DNA from: Sorex araneus
Taxonomy: Eukaryota; Chordata; Mammalia; Eulipotyphla; Soricidae
Length of the DNA stretch: 64,000 bases
Reading direction: 5' to 3'
Assembly (NCBI RefSeq): GCF_027595985.1
Contig: NC_073303.1
Coordinates: forward strand, 23,755,084-23,819,083
In this document: positions 43,274 to 54,867 of the stretch, piece by piece
Layout of the letters: each line of letters opens with the position of its first letter
Numbering within the stretch: position 1 is the stretch's first letter
Program-made: the position numbers and the translations under genes
The notes under the pieces: generated by a model
Seen by the model: the letters and a program-made list of their open reading frames with translations, nothing else
Databases searched by the model: none
Told to the model about the DNA's origin: nothing

Positions 43274-43516
43274 GGGCTGGAGTGATAGCACAGCAGTTGG
43301 GTTTTCGCCTTTCACTCGGCCGACCCGTGTTCAATTCCTCCGCCCCTCTCAGAGAGCCCGACAAGCTACGGAGAGTATGGAGCCCGCACGGCAGAGCCTG
43401 GCAAGCTACCCGTGCATATTGGATATGCCAAAAACAGTAACAATAAGTCTCTCAATGAGAGACGTTACTGTGCCCGCTTGAACAAATCGATGAGCAATGG
43501 GATGACAGTGACAGTG
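43274..43516 (+). mobile_element. B-type SINE, diagnostic subfamily, 10-bp TSD
   Basis: CGCCTTTCACTCGGCCGACC, GCATATTGGATATGCC and AACAATAAGTCTCTCAATGA differ from the common B type. ATTTGTGGTT at 43264-43273 and 43517-43526. Confidence 0.93.
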
Positions 43517-43595
43517 ATTTGTGGTTAATATATACATACCACAAATGGTATATAAATATATATTATATATTAAATATAGAGTCATTATATATATT

Positions 43596-43818
43596 CTGTC
43601 ACTGTCATATCACTGTATCACTGTCATCCCATTGTTCATTGATTTACTTGAGTGGGCATCACATCAGTAACGTCTCCATTTGTCCCTGTCTCGTGCTAGT
43701 GTAGCCCGATGGCATGTTGGGGGCTCTTTTAGGATCAGGGGAATGAGGACCATTGTTGTTACTGTTTTTGGCATATCGAATATTATATGCCACGGGTAGC
43801 CTGCCAGGTTCTGCCATG
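43596..43818 (-). mobile_element. B-type SINE, long variant, truncated head
   Basis: Reverse copy with the extra segment (GATGGCATGTTGGGGGCTCT). It runs into an AT microsatellite. Confidence 0.85.
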
Positions 43819-43819
43819 A

Positions 43820-43830
43820 TATATTATATA

Positions 43831-43890
<60 letters not shown>
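43820..43890. repeat. (AT)n microsatellite
   Basis: Nearly pure AT run, self-complementary, between oppositely oriented SINEs. Confidence 0.96.
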
Positions 43891-43893
<3 letters not shown>

Positions 43894-44102
43894 TGGAGCG
43901 ATAGCACAGCAGGCAATTCCTCCATCCCTCTCGGAAAGCCCAGCAAGCTACTGAGAGTATTCCGCCCACATGGTAGAGCCTGGCAAGCTACCCGTGGCAT
44001 ATTCTATATGCCAAAAACATTAACAACAAGTCTCACGATGGAGACGTTACTGGTGCCTGCTCAAGAAAATCGATGAATAATGGGACGACAGTGCTACAGT
44101 GC
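43891..44102 (+). mobile_element. B-type SINE with internal head deletion
   Basis: GACTGGAGCGATAGCACAGC joins directly to AATTCCTCCATCCCTCTCGG, deleting the B-box region. Confidence 0.9.
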
Positions 44103-44117
44103 AGTGCATATTAAATA

Positions 44118-44390
44118 TATCATCATCATCATCATCATCCCATTGATAATCAAATTTCTTGAGCCGTCTCAGTAATGTCTCCATTCGTCCTAGCCCTGAG
44201 ATTTTAGAAGCCTCTCTTTACTCGTTCTTTCCAATGATGACACATTGGAGGCTCTTTCAGGGTCGGGGAATGAGACCCATCATTGTCACTGGTTTTGGCA
44301 TATGAATACACCACGGGGAGTTTTCGAGGCTCTCCCATGTGTGCAGGAAACTCTCAGTAGCTAGCCAGGTTCTCTCAGAGGGAGAACTAG
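44118..44390 (-). mobile_element. B-type SINE, long variant, old
   Basis: (ATC)n tail, AGTAATGTCTCCATTCGTCC, the extra segment (GGAGGCTCTTTCAGGGTCGG), GGCATATGAATACACCACGG. Confidence 0.8.
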
Positions 44391-44394
44391 GCTA

Positions 44395-44660
44395 TAAGCA
44401 GTTGTGTGCTTCCAGGAACTTGGTTTTAAGTCTCTGGATGTTGGCCATTGGTGGGATTACACGGCGCTGGGGGCAATCCCTGTCTGTGACTGCCTAGCTA
44501 CTGGAAAATGGGGAATCTGGGTGGAAGAGGTCCAGTCCCGATTCGAGCAGGCTTGGAGGTCTCAGCCTCAGGTCCCAGGCACCTGGGTTCCTCTGCTGGT
44601 TTCTTCATGTGTGAGGCTCGTCTGAACGTGTGGAGAGGGGCCTTGAGCATGGCTATGAAT
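44395..44660 (-). mobile_element. fragment of the retroposon body seen at 18800-19060
   Basis: AAGTCTCTGGATGTTGGCCA, GACTGCCTAGCTACTGGAAA and CACCTGGGTTCCTCTGCTGG align in order with 18833-19060 in the same orientation. Confidence 0.7.
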
Positions 44661-44667
44661 ATATATT

Positions 44668-44906
44668 AAAGAGCGATAGCACAGCAGGTAGGGCATTTTC
44701 CTTGCACAAAGCCGACCTGGGTTTGATTCCTCCGCCCCTCTCGGAGAGCCCGGAAAGCTACCAAGAGTATCTCGCTTACATGGTAGAGCCTGGCAAGCTA
44801 CCCATGGTGTATTTGGTATGCCAAAAACAGTAACAAGTCTCATAATGGAGACGTTACTGGTGCCTGCTCAAGCAAATCAATGAGCAACAGTGATACAGTG
44901 ATACAC
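44668..44906 (+). mobile_element. B-type SINE
   Basis: Head from GAGCGATAGCACAGCAGGTA. Tail CAGTGATACAGTGATA grades into a (CATA)n microsatellite (to about 44965). Confidence 0.92.
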
Positions 44907-44979
44907 ACACATATATACATATATATGTGTATATACATATATATATATGTATACACACACACACTCATATATCCATAGT

Positions 44980-45194
44980 CAGGGAAGACAGGGGCTAGGA
45001 GGACTGGTCAGTGGAATCAACCACAACTGTGTGTGTGGGAGGAAGGTAGGTAAGATAGAGAAGGAAACAGTATGACAGTAATAGCTGCAAATGATCATTT
45101 TGGACAAGAACTGAGTGCTAAAAGTAGGTAAAGGAATATACCTGATAACCTTTGATTATCTGTATTGTAAACCACAATGCCCAAACGGAGGGGG

Positions 45195-45290
<96 letters not shown>

Positions 45291-45478
45291 AAAAAAAGTA
45301 CCTGCCAGAGGCAGACTGGGGGGTGGGAGGTGACGGGTGGGAAACTAACTGGGGACACTGGATGTGGGAAATGTACAGTGGTGGAGGGAGAGGTGGGTGC
45401 TGGAACACTATGTGACTGAAACCCAATCATGATCAGCTTTGTAAGTATCTATCTCACAGTGATTTAATAAAAAAATAA
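44980..45478 (+). mobile_element. L1 3' UTR with (GA)n, first of a tandem pair
   Basis: GATCATTTTGGACAAGAACT, (GA)n at about 45198-45288, TGTGGGAAATGTACAGTGGT, CTCACAGTGATTTAATAAAA. Confidence 0.88.
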
Positions 45479-45483
45479 TTTTT

Positions 45484-45650
45484 AAAAAGGGAGATGATCA
45501 CTCTGGACTCTGGGCAAGAACTGAGTATTGAAAGTAGGTAAAGGAATATACATAATAAGTTTCTGTATTGCAAACCATTAGGCCCCAAAAGTGGGGGGAG
45601 AGAGAGAGTGGGGGAGAGAGAGAGGGAGGGAGAGAGAAAGAGAAGAGGAG

Positions 45651-45717
<67 letters not shown>

Positions 45718-45878
45718 TGCCATAGAGGTAGGTGGGGAGGGGGAAGAAATTGGAAGAAATTGGAGACATTGGTAGTGGAAAATGGTACACTGGTGTAGAG
45801 ATGGGTGTTGGAACATTATATGACTGAAATGCAATCATGAACAGCTTTGTAACTGTATCTCACTGATTCAATAAAAAT
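45484..45878 (+). mobile_element. L1 3' UTR with (GA)n, second of a tandem pair
   Basis: Restarts at GATGATCACTCTGGACTCTG. (GA)n at about 45650-45716, and an ATCTCACTGATTCAATAAAA end. Confidence 0.88.
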
Positions 45879-46083
45879 AGCACTGTCATCCCATTCATCA
45901 ATTTGCTCGAGCGGGCATCAGTAATGTCTCTTGTTACTATTTTGGCATATGGAATACACCATGGAAGCTTGCCAGGCTCTGCCGTGCAGGCAGAATACTC
46001 TCGGTAGCTTGCTGGGCTCTCCAAGAGGGATGGAGGAATTGAACCCGGGTCGGCCTTGTGCAAGGCAAATGCCCTACCCATGA
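45879..46083 (-). mobile_element. B-type SINE, truncated head
   Basis: Reverse copy inserted at the tail of the preceding L1. It ends within the head (GCAAATGCCCTACCCA). Confidence 0.9.
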
Positions 46084-46089
46084 ATTAAA

Positions 46090-49000
46090 AAAAAAATTTT
46101 AAAGGTATCTATTAAGCATCCCAGCAAATATTACCCTCCCCCCTTTTTTAATCAACACAGCTCTTCTTTTCCTTGAGATTTAGAAATATTACCACTTTTT
46201 CAAAATTTGAAAGCAGAGGGGCCCACGTAAACTATTAGAGATGACCTACTTGGTTTATTCATTTTATTTGTCTTGTCTGATTTTCCAGCAAAGCAAAATG
46301 TAAGAAAACACTGAACAAGGCCAGAAATTGTTTGAAGAGTTATAAGTGATTTGAAATACAGTCACTGGTAAAGAAAGGTCTAACCATCTCAAGGTAGGGA
46401 TATTCCTAGCATTTTGGGGGTGAACGGTAGTTTCTGTTCACTTGCACAGCACTCAAAATTATTTGAAAACTCCCAATGACCAATGCTAACATTCATTTCA
46501 ACAAAAACTAAACCAGGAATTGTTTAACTACTTTATGTGCCATCAGTGTTTTAGTCTTTCCAAAAGATTCTCAGGTGGGCGCTTACCTTTGCTCTAAATG
46601 ACAAAGGAGACAAATGAGAAAAATGAAAAGAATGTGACAATTAGCTTCTAAATTGTCAATCTTGGATTTGAATTTAGACAATCCATTCCTAAGATGGTTT
46701 CCAAGAGTGGCACATTGTTTCCATAGTAATTATACTTCAAATAACCAAACATTCAGTTTATATTTTGATTTGACAAATAAACCACAGAATTACCTATACA
46801 AATACAACAAATACAACGGTTGCATTTTCTAATGAACCTTGAGATGCTTTCTGCAGATCCGTTCTCTCTTTATACCCCTCTTGGTCAAAAATTGTGCAGT
46901 GATTTATAAAAGTTAGGGATATAAGCTTATGATCTCTGGAATAAGTCTCAGTCAGGGATGGAATTGAAAGCTGAATCATACTCTAGCCAATAAAGCCCCA
47001 TAGTCCATGACTCTGAACTGAATTCGTGAAATTAATGGGCAGTTTTACACGTAATTTACTTGCAACTTCCATTATAAATCATTTAAAATACATTCAGTAC
47101 ATAGTCTGCACACTACGGGGGAAATAATTTAAATCGTGACATGACAAACAGCAATACAAGCTGAAAGTGATTCTGGGAGGCGAGAATGAAAGCCCGTTGG
47201 GAAATATTTCACCCATTTCAGTCAAAATTCTAAGGCATAGAGGCCTCCAAGAGAGCAGAAACTTCAAATGTTTTGACGCCTGGATCTGTTTTGTCTTCCA
47301 AATCCTTCTTTTGGGGAAGGATTTAGAAAAAGGACAACAAAGAGTTCACAGGAATTTGTTTAGTTACAAAACAAAACAAACAAAACATTTTCTAGGGCAG
47401 CCCTGGGGTCCTCGTGTCAGTTCTGATCTTTATCTCCATTTAAAGGACCTTCAGAGAGCCCGGCCTGCGGGCATTCAGAGCTGCTTAGGCATCAAAGACC
47501 ACGGATGCCCCATGTACCAACATTGTACAACTGTTTCCAACAGAGGCGGAGACAAAGGGAAATATCTCTCATTCAGTATTTCACTTTATGACCCTCAACA
47601 CAAAGAATTCATGAAGGTTTGGGGGTCCAAGCATTCTAAAAAACCGTTTCAAGAAGTACTTCTGTTTATTTCACAGATGATTTTGTGAAATTCAGTGTCT
47701 AATCAATGCTTTGAATTCAACGGATTGGGTTCCTTCTAGGCGGTGACGAGATGACAGGTATTTTATTAAAATAGTCACTGGGCTTTAATGAACGTTGACT
47801 ATTTTAACCAACAATCCTTTACGATTGTAGATGTAATGTAGTTGGTTATAAGAAAGCAAACTGCAGGAAATCGTACTTTTAACTGAGTGCTAAAGTCACA
47901 GAAAATGTCTGAATCACATATAAAGATGTCCCCAAATGACTGAATTTAAATGTAGCAAAGAATACGGTTGAATCAAAACCAGTCTTAACATTTGACCTTA
48001 CCAGAAGAAAATAAGTCTTGCTATTAGCAAGGAAAACCAGGCATGCCTGGCTAATTGACTGATCTCAAAGCCGGCTTTTCTTTCCATGACTGACCTTAAG
48101 GAATGCAAAGTCCTTTTTTGTCTTTCACCTGACCAAGTTTCCTTGTATCCATTTGGCAACATTCATAGGTAAATAACTAAACATACAGCCTTTCAAGTAA
48201 CTGAAAAAAAAAAAAAAACTAAGGTAACTCCTCAAGGGAAATCAACTGCATAGCAAATGTCTATGGGTTTTCCTAAAACCCTCCATCTATGCAGATATAA
48301 AAACTATCCAGTTGCATCTATATTCCAGACACTAAAAGAAAGAACTAAATTCTGTATATTTACTTCTATAGGTTTATTTTGAGCTATGAAAACATTAACT
48401 AAATCAACCTGCTTTCTTACTGCTTTTGAAAAAAGAATTCATTTTCTTACTGTTTTTGATAAAAGAATTTATATTTTCATTTCCGTCTAAGGTACTATAT
48501 TTGTTTTCTTTATTATGCTTAAATCTGCCCATAGAAAAAACTACAATTTGATGCCCTTTAAGATAGGAGAAATAGGTTTAAATAATTTTCTCTATCAAAA
48601 CTAGTGGAAAGTCTTAGGAAATGTTTCTGAAAGGATCAAATTTAAGGCTTTTATGTTGTATCTTGCTGTGCCGATGCCATGTTGGAATCTAAAACAATAT
48701 AAATCCATGCTCATCTTTCTTTCAACTGAAATTTAATCATCCTAAAACGTGTACAAAGGACGATTTTTTTCCTGAATAATGATTCATAATTGAAACCTAA
48801 TACACGTTGGAAATTTACATGTCTTATGCTTGATTAGAATTGTCGCGAGAGATTGCCATTTTATCTCCTGCTATTTAAACATTTCCTCACTAAATATTCT
48901 TATGTCTCCTATTGTATCAATTATGCGAAAGGGCATAGAAAAGATTATAAAATCTATTATCTACACAAATATGTGCGGTACTGGACATACTCATTTCAGT

Positions 49001-49140
49001 AGGAAATTTGAATGGGATGTTTTATGAATACTAAGTAGGCTTTTGCCTAGAAATGAATTCAATGCAACTCAACTTCTGAAAAATCATTGCACAGAACAGT
49101 AGAAAATCAGATCTAGCTTTAAGCCCAGTCCCCCTATCTT
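46090..49140. other. 3-kb repeat-poor island
   Basis: No SINE, L1 or LTR recognised over 3 kb, in contrast to both sides. It contains a 173-codon plus-strand frame (47167-47688) without a recognisable domain and with no splice or promoter context. I treat that frame as chance, and the island as possible conserved noncoding DNA. Confidence 0.45.
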
Positions 49141-49151
49141 TTAATTTTGTG

Positions 49152-49322
49152 GGTTTTTTTTTTGCTTTTTGGGTCACACCTGGCAATGCACAGGGGTCAC
49201 TCTTGACTCAGGAACTACCCCTGGCGGGGTTCAGGGGACGGGATGAGATGCTGGGAATTGAACCCAGGTTGACCATGTACAAGGAAAATGCCCTACCCGC
49301 TGTGCTATCACTCCAGCCCCTC
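49152..49322 (-). mobile_element. A-type SINE
   Basis: Poly(T), TTTTTGGGTCACACCTGGCA, GCTGTGCTATCACTCCAGCC. Confidence 0.93.
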
Positions 49323-49349
49323 CCTATTTTTTTTTAAATCCCAAGTTTT

Positions 49350-49522
49350 TAAATTTATTTTTGGGTCACACCCAGTGATGCTCAGAGGTGACTCCTGTCT
49401 CTGTACTCAGGAATTAACTCCTGGTGGTGCATAGGTGGACCATATGGGGTGCTGGGGATCAAAGTCCAGTCAGCCGCCTGCAAAGCAAATACGCTCCTCA
49501 CTGTGCTACCGTTCCAGTCCCC
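49350..49522 (-). mobile_element. A-type SINE, older
   Basis: TTTTTGGGTCACACCCAGTG, GTGCTACCGTTCCAGTCC. Confidence 0.88.
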
Positions 49523-49766
49523 CAGTGACCCTATTTAACCAGCTTTGACACCCTGAGAAATGTTCTCAACCATAAAATGGGGATAACATCATATGCTATT
49601 TGTTGTAGCTGTTAAAATCAGAAATTTTATTTTTCATATAATGTGACTTGTTCCTACAGGACTACTATCATACCAGTGGAGGCTGATTTGTGCATAACCT
49701 TAAAACATAAATATGTATATTCATTTCATATTTGAATTAATCTCCAGCATTAAAGAGAAACTGTAA

Positions 49767-49918
49767 GGCCAGCGAGAGAACAGAGGGGTCAAAGTGCTTG
49801 CTTTGCATGCAGCCACGTCCAGTTCGATCCGCCGCATGGCCTATGTTCCCCTGAGCACTGCCAGGCGGGACCCACGGGCACAGCTGAGATGGGCCCAGCA
49901 CCCCAAACACATCGCACT
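49767..49918 (+). mobile_element. old A-type SINE
   Basis: GGCCAGCGAGAGAACAGAGG head, CCCCTGAGCACTGCCAGGCG. Confidence 0.75.
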
Positions 49919-49929
49919 GAAAAGTTTTT

Positions 49930-50110
49930 ATTTTTATTTTTTGGTTTTTGGTCCACACTCGGCAGTGCTCAGAACCTAGTCCTGGCTCAGCACTCAGGGG
50001 TCACTCCTGGAAGTGCTTGGGAACCACATGGGATGCCGGCGATGGAACCCAGGTTGGTCCCCTGCAAGCGTCCTACCTGCTATACTATGGCTCTGCGCCC
50101 CACCCCCCAC
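49930..50110 (-). mobile_element. old A-type SINE
   Basis: TTGGTCCACACTCGGCAGTG, GCATCCCATGTGGTT complement, head remnant CTATACTATGGCTCTGCGCC. Confidence 0.82.
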
Positions 50111-50495
50111 CCCGTTTTGTTTTATTACCCTTGATTCTTGCATTTCCTGGAAATTATAATTCACTGTTTATTCTACTGTGGCTCACTGAAGTCTGGCTGG
50201 CATGAGGCTTTGGCGGTTCTGCCTTCCAGCTATCCGAGAAGCTGCTTGTAATTCAGGTTTGACCCACTGAGCCCCAGGCCGCCAATCTTCTGTCTCCATC
50301 TCTTTCAAGCAGAGTCCAAAAGTACCTGAAAGGGATGTTCTGATCTCAGGATGTTCTGCTCAAGAGGGAGGCGGGTCACTTACTTTACCTGGGTTTGAAG
50401 AACATGTTTTTAGCGGTCCAAGAGAATGCTTTGGGGGGAGGGGGGCGAGGGAAGATGACCAGGATGACACCCACTGGACTTCAGATCAAGGACAT
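50111..50495. other. no recognisable feature
   Basis: Unique-looking; nothing recognised. Confidence 0.4.
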
Positions 50496-50500
50496 GGCAG

Positions 50501-50680
50501 CTTTTTTTTTTTTTTTCTTTTTGGGTCACACCTGGCGATGCACAGGGGTTACTCCTGGCTCTGCACTCAGGAATTACCCCTGGCGGTGCTTGGGGGACCA
50601 TATGGGATGCTGGGATTTGAACCCGAGTCGGCCGCGTGCAAGGCAAACGCCCTACCCGCTGTGCTATCTCTCCAGCCCCC
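50501..50680 (-). mobile_element. A-type SINE with TSD
   Basis: Near-consensus. GGCAGCTTTTT at the left and GGCAGCGTTTT from 50681 are the TSD. Confidence 0.94.
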
Positions 50681-50689
50681 GGCAGCGTT

Positions 50690-51365
50690 TTTTAGTAGTT
50701 TTTAATTTTTCCGTATAAGCCCCACAGCGTCTAGTTTCCTGTGGAGGTCTTCCACCCCTATCTTCACTTGGCCAAATCCTCCTGAATGCTGTTCCTCACT
50801 CGGATCAACAAATGTCTTCTCTAGTACGTTTGTGAAATAGAAAGATTAAAGCCCTGTAGGCAGCCTGGTAATGTGTAACTACCATTATCTCTCCCTTTTC
50901 CCCGATCTCTTTGAGGTGTGCTGGGATCAAAGTCAGCCTTCTCCCTTTCATTGCCTTTACCGCTAGCCTTCCCTAGAAGTGAACGGAACATTAAATAAAG
51001 GACACTGCTCTCCCTGCAAGATTGTGACCCAGGGTGTCTTTTTCACATAAAGAATTGCCCAACTCTAAATCATTTCTAAAATCATCCTGTTCTTCCTATT
51101 ATCAGGATTTTGGCAGACAGTTGTCAGATCTCCCAAATGTTTATGTCCTTTGTCTCAAAGTATCTTCATGCTTTTTGTCGTGGTTTCACAGAATTGTGGG
51201 TTCATGTACCAGCTCTAATACCTTCCTGGCAAAGTTTCTCAACACTGGGCTGCAACTTATCCGAAAGAGCAGATTAACAGAGGCTGCAAGAGTGATTCTG
51301 ATTAAATAACACATATAAGAAATACAGCTTGATTAGCCCCCTCCTGTTAGTATCTTTCCTATCTT
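50690..51365. other. no recognisable feature
   Basis: Unique-looking; a 91-codon frame at 51034-51309 has no recognisable product. Confidence 0.4.
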
Positions 51366-51370
51366 TTTTT

Positions 51371-51546
51371 TTCTTTTTTCTTTTTGCTTTTGGGGTCACA
51401 GGCAGTGATGCTCAGGAACTCCTGGCTCTGCACTCAGGAATTACACCTGGCAGTGCTCGGGGGACCATATGGGAAGCTGGGAATTAAACCCGGGTTGGCC
51501 ACGTTCAAGGCAAACACTCTACGCGCTGTGCTAACACTCCAGCCCC
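51371..51546 (-). mobile_element. A-type SINE
   Basis: TTTTGGGGTCACAGGCAGTG, GTGCTAACACTCCAGCCCC. Confidence 0.92.
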
Positions 51547-51547
51547 A

Positions 51548-51710
51548 AGTAGAGGGAGTTCATGGATTGTAGGAGAGAAACTGGGTACACTGGTGCTGGG
51601 AAATGTACCCTGGTGGAGGCATGCGTATTGGAACATTCGATGACTGAAAGCCAATTATGAGCAGCTTTGCAATGCTCTATTTCACAGTGATTCAATTACA
51701 AACACAACAA
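51548..51710 (+). mobile_element. L1 3' end
   Basis: CACTGGTGCTGGGAAATGTA, GACTGAAAGCCAATTATGAG, TTTCACAGTGATTCAATTAC. Confidence 0.82.
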
Positions 51711-52195
51711 GATGTCCTATGAAGGCCAGGCTGAGGCGTCCCCTGATCACCTTAAGTTCTCCCTTCCTGGCCTCTCTCCGGTTTTTGGTTGCAGGAACCA
51801 CTTTTATGGCTCATTAGAGTGTTACCATTTTATTTCTCGTACATTGTCTTCTACAGAACTCAAGCTCTTAGGGGACAGCTAAGTTAATTTGCTTTAAACT
51901 TTCATCTCCAGTTGTTCCCAATCTGAGTGAATCCTCTTTCTTCCATGCGGACTGGCCTCCCACACACATTTCAACAATCATCTCAGCTTTCATTATGGAG
52001 TTTGTTTTGTGTGGGCCCCTGGCCCCCCAAATAAAAAAAAACCTCCAAGTTTGGGACTGTCCCTTGGGGAAAACAAGATTCGATTTAGGATGGCTGCAAA
52101 TGTACCATTGCTTGGACATGACAAGTTAACTTCAGTGCTTGAAGTGAAAGGTACTTTCGGATTGCTTATCACCCTATGGCCACAGCTAGGTGAAT
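51711..52195. other. no recognisable feature
   Basis: Unique-looking; nothing recognised. Confidence 0.4.
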
Positions 52196-52199
52196 CACT

Positions 52200-52384
52200 G
52201 TCGATATGCCAAATACAGTAACAATGATGGGTCTCATATTCCTGACCCTGAAAGAGCCTCCAATGCGGCACTGCTGGGAAGAACAAGTAGAGAGGCTGCT
52301 AAAATCTCAAGGCTAGGGTGAGTGGAGACATTACTGGTGCCCGGTCGAGTAAATTGACGATCAACGGGATAACAGTGATACAGT
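52200..52384 (+). mobile_element. B-type SINE, long variant, 5'-truncated
   Basis: Starts at GATATGCCAAATACAGTAAC and retains the extra segment (CCTGACCCTGAAAGAGCCTC). Confidence 0.85.
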
Positions 52385-52552
52385 TCTCAAGTAGATGTTA
52401 ACTTATAAAGAACAGGCCCTCATGATGGAAATCGGGAAGGAGATCCAGGTCATTGCAGTAGAGGAAAGCTAGGCGACTACTGGAACAAAGCCCCGAGTAT
52501 TCTGTGTCCAGCTGAAGGTACCAGTTTCACTGATTTAGTGGTAGCAATCCCC

Positions 52553-52714
52553 CAGTTTTGTTTTGGGTCCATTCCTCAAAGATACTCCTGGCTATGTGCT
52601 CAAGAATGATCCCTGTCATTGCTTTTGGGGACTGAATGTGGTGCCAGGGATTGAACTGGGGTTGGCCACATGGCAAGGCAAGCACCTTAACCCTCCTACT
52701 CTTTCTCAGCCCCG
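52553..52714 (-). mobile_element. old A-type SINE
   Basis: GATACTCCTGGCTATGTGCT, GTGGTGCCAGGGATTGAACT. Confidence 0.8.
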
Positions 52715-52812
52715 GACTCTGTGGTGTTTAGTCTATGACATAGCATCACCTCCTGTACATGATCAACATATACAACTGTTTTTTTTTTTATTACTTAAGA
52801 TAATAATTTTCA

Positions 52813-53076
52813 GGGTGGAGCCACAGCACAACGGGTAGGGAGTTTGCCTTGCACACGGCCGACCTGGGTTCGTTTCCTCCGTCCTCTTGGAGAGCCCGGC
52901 AAGCTACCCAGAGTATCCTGCCAGCAAGGCAGAGCCTGGCAAGCTCTTTGATAAGCCAAAAACAGTAATAACAAGTATTCGATATGCCAAAAACAGTAAC
53001 AAGTCTCACAATGGAGACGTTACTGGTGCCTGCTCGAGCAAATCGATGAACAACGGGATGACAGTGACAGTGAATA
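52813..53076 (+). mobile_element. B-type SINE with internal duplication
   Basis: The GATATGCCAAAAACAGTAAC region occurs twice (about 52950-52978 and 52979-53003). AATAATTTTCA and AATAATCTTCA flank it as a TSD. Confidence 0.92.
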
Positions 53077-53079
53077 ATC

Positions 53080-53395
53080 TTCAATCTTGAAATGTTTATA
53101 GCCCATGATTTCCAAGACTCTACCATCCACTATTATTCTCTAGTTTATTCGGGCTTAATCTTAAGGAGGCATGATCCTTCCAGATTGAAAACCTTTCTTC
53201 TAAATTCAATTGTATCTGGCGTAGTACTAGAGTAGGTTGGTATTTAAACCACACTGTGGCTTAGGGAGTCTCTACCGGGAGGGGAATGCCCATTTTCATT
53301 CATGACAACAGTGCTTTGCACAGAACCTCATATATGGAATTTTTCAGGATGAACCAAAACTATATAAGGTCTCATGATTTTCAAGATTGTATGAT
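53080..53395. other. no recognisable feature
   Basis: Unique-looking; nothing recognised. Confidence 0.4.
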
Positions 53396-53397
53396 TT

Positions 53398-53646
53398 TGT
53401 CACTGTCACTGTCATCCCGTTGCTCATCGGTTTGTTTGAGTGGGCACCAGTAACATCTCTCATTAAGAGACTTATTGTTACTGTTTTTGGCATATCCAAT
53501 ATGCACGGGTAGCTTGCCAGGCTCTGCCGCGCAGGCTCGATACTCTCGGTAGCTTGCCGGGCTCTCCGAGAGGGGTGGAGGAATCGAACATCGGTCGGCT
53601 GCGTGAAAGGCGAACGCCCAACCACTGTGCTATCGCTCCAGCCCCA
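53398..53646 (-). mobile_element. B-type SINE, diagnostic subfamily
   Basis: Reverse copy with TCTCATTAAGAGACTTATTG and GCGTGAAAGGCGAACGCC, the same variant positions as the copy at 43274. Confidence 0.93.
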
Positions 53647-53664
53647 GAAACATAAAGATTTTGT

Positions 53665-53794
53665 TTTGGGGCCACACCTGGCTGTGCTCAGGAGTTATTC
53701 CTGGCAGGCCTGTGGGACCATATGGGGTGCTGAGGATCAAACCCAGGTCAGCTCCATGCCAAGCAAGCACCCTGCCCACTGAATTATACGGCAC
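53665..53794 (-). mobile_element. old A-type SINE
   Basis: GGGGCCACACCTGGCTGTGC, GCCAAGCAAGCACCCTGCCC. Confidence 0.82.
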
Positions 53795-53799
53795 TTTAC

Positions 53800-54640
53800 T
53801 AGTGCACTCAACACTTCTTTTCCATTATTGGCCATGACAGGCAGCAGTTATTCAAGTACGCATATGAAATAACCTGTTTAAAATAAAAAAAGATAATTTT
53901 CCAAAACCATGAAATTTAATGTGGGAAAAAATTCTTGTTTTGAGATTGTATTTTTTAGCAGTGAAAACAAGTTCTTGAATATCATTAACTTATGTTAACT
54001 CAAGTTTCTGTAAAACATGCTAAATATGGATAACTAACAATGACCTTTAGATATTTCTTACACTTCCGAGGTCAACACTACAGTGTATTTATATATGAGT
54101 ATATTGAAATTGTTTCATATTGTGCTGTTTACCTGTTTGTCAGTAAGTTATTAAAGAGATTTGCTATGTCACCACACTCCCAAGTTTTTGACTGGGCTAT
54201 TTCATAATAGCACAATAGAATAAAAATCAAATATAGTCTCCCCTCTCTCTGAATTACATTATTTATGTTTACAATAACGGTCATTTATACTTGAGAATAT
54301 ATATTTGAGGAATGTGTTTGGTTCATGTGATTATTTTAAATTACAGTGGTCCAAATGATGGTAATATTTGTTACTTAGCTGCATATTTCAAATTGCTAGC
54401 AAAACACTTGAAAGCCACATTAAAGCATTCAAATCACTAATATTAAAGCGATATGTACAATGTAATGGATCTTGAGAAGTCAAGTGTACAAAATAAACTT
54501 AAACTATTGTAGCACTGTGAAATTTTCCTCCAAGCGTATCACAACATTAGTTAAATGTAGGAATTCCCTCCTTTCCTCCCCAATTCCCTCCTGTCCTGCC
54601 TCCTTCCCCTCAAGCCCAGAAATCCTTTTAAAAAAATCAT
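53800..54640. other. AT-rich, no recognisable feature
   Basis: Unique-looking DNA downstream of HIVEP1. Confidence 0.4.
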
Positions 54641-54642
54641 AC

Positions 54643-54740
54643 TTAGGACTGGAGCGATTACACCGTGAACAGGGCACGTGCTTTGCCTTTGGCTGACCCA
54701 GCAATGAACAACTGAGCCCCATTAGTCAGAAGCGGCCTCC
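54643..54740 (+). mobile_element. old SINE-like fragment
   Basis: GGACTGGAGCGATTACACCG head followed by a diverged body. Confidence 0.5.
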
Positions 54741-54867
54741 AGACACCACCGCCCCCCCCAACTCTGCTTAAGAGACTGTGCCAACCCCTCTGACAAGCTA
54801 GAATGAACGTTAGCGCTAGTCTCTGAAGGCCAGATGATAAAGAAAGCACAACTAAACCAGTGTCAGT

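Noticed and set aside
47167-47688. 173-codon open frame as a novel gene
   Set aside because: No recognisable domain, no convincing splice or poly(A) context, and a length plausible by chance. Kept only as a note in the island entry.
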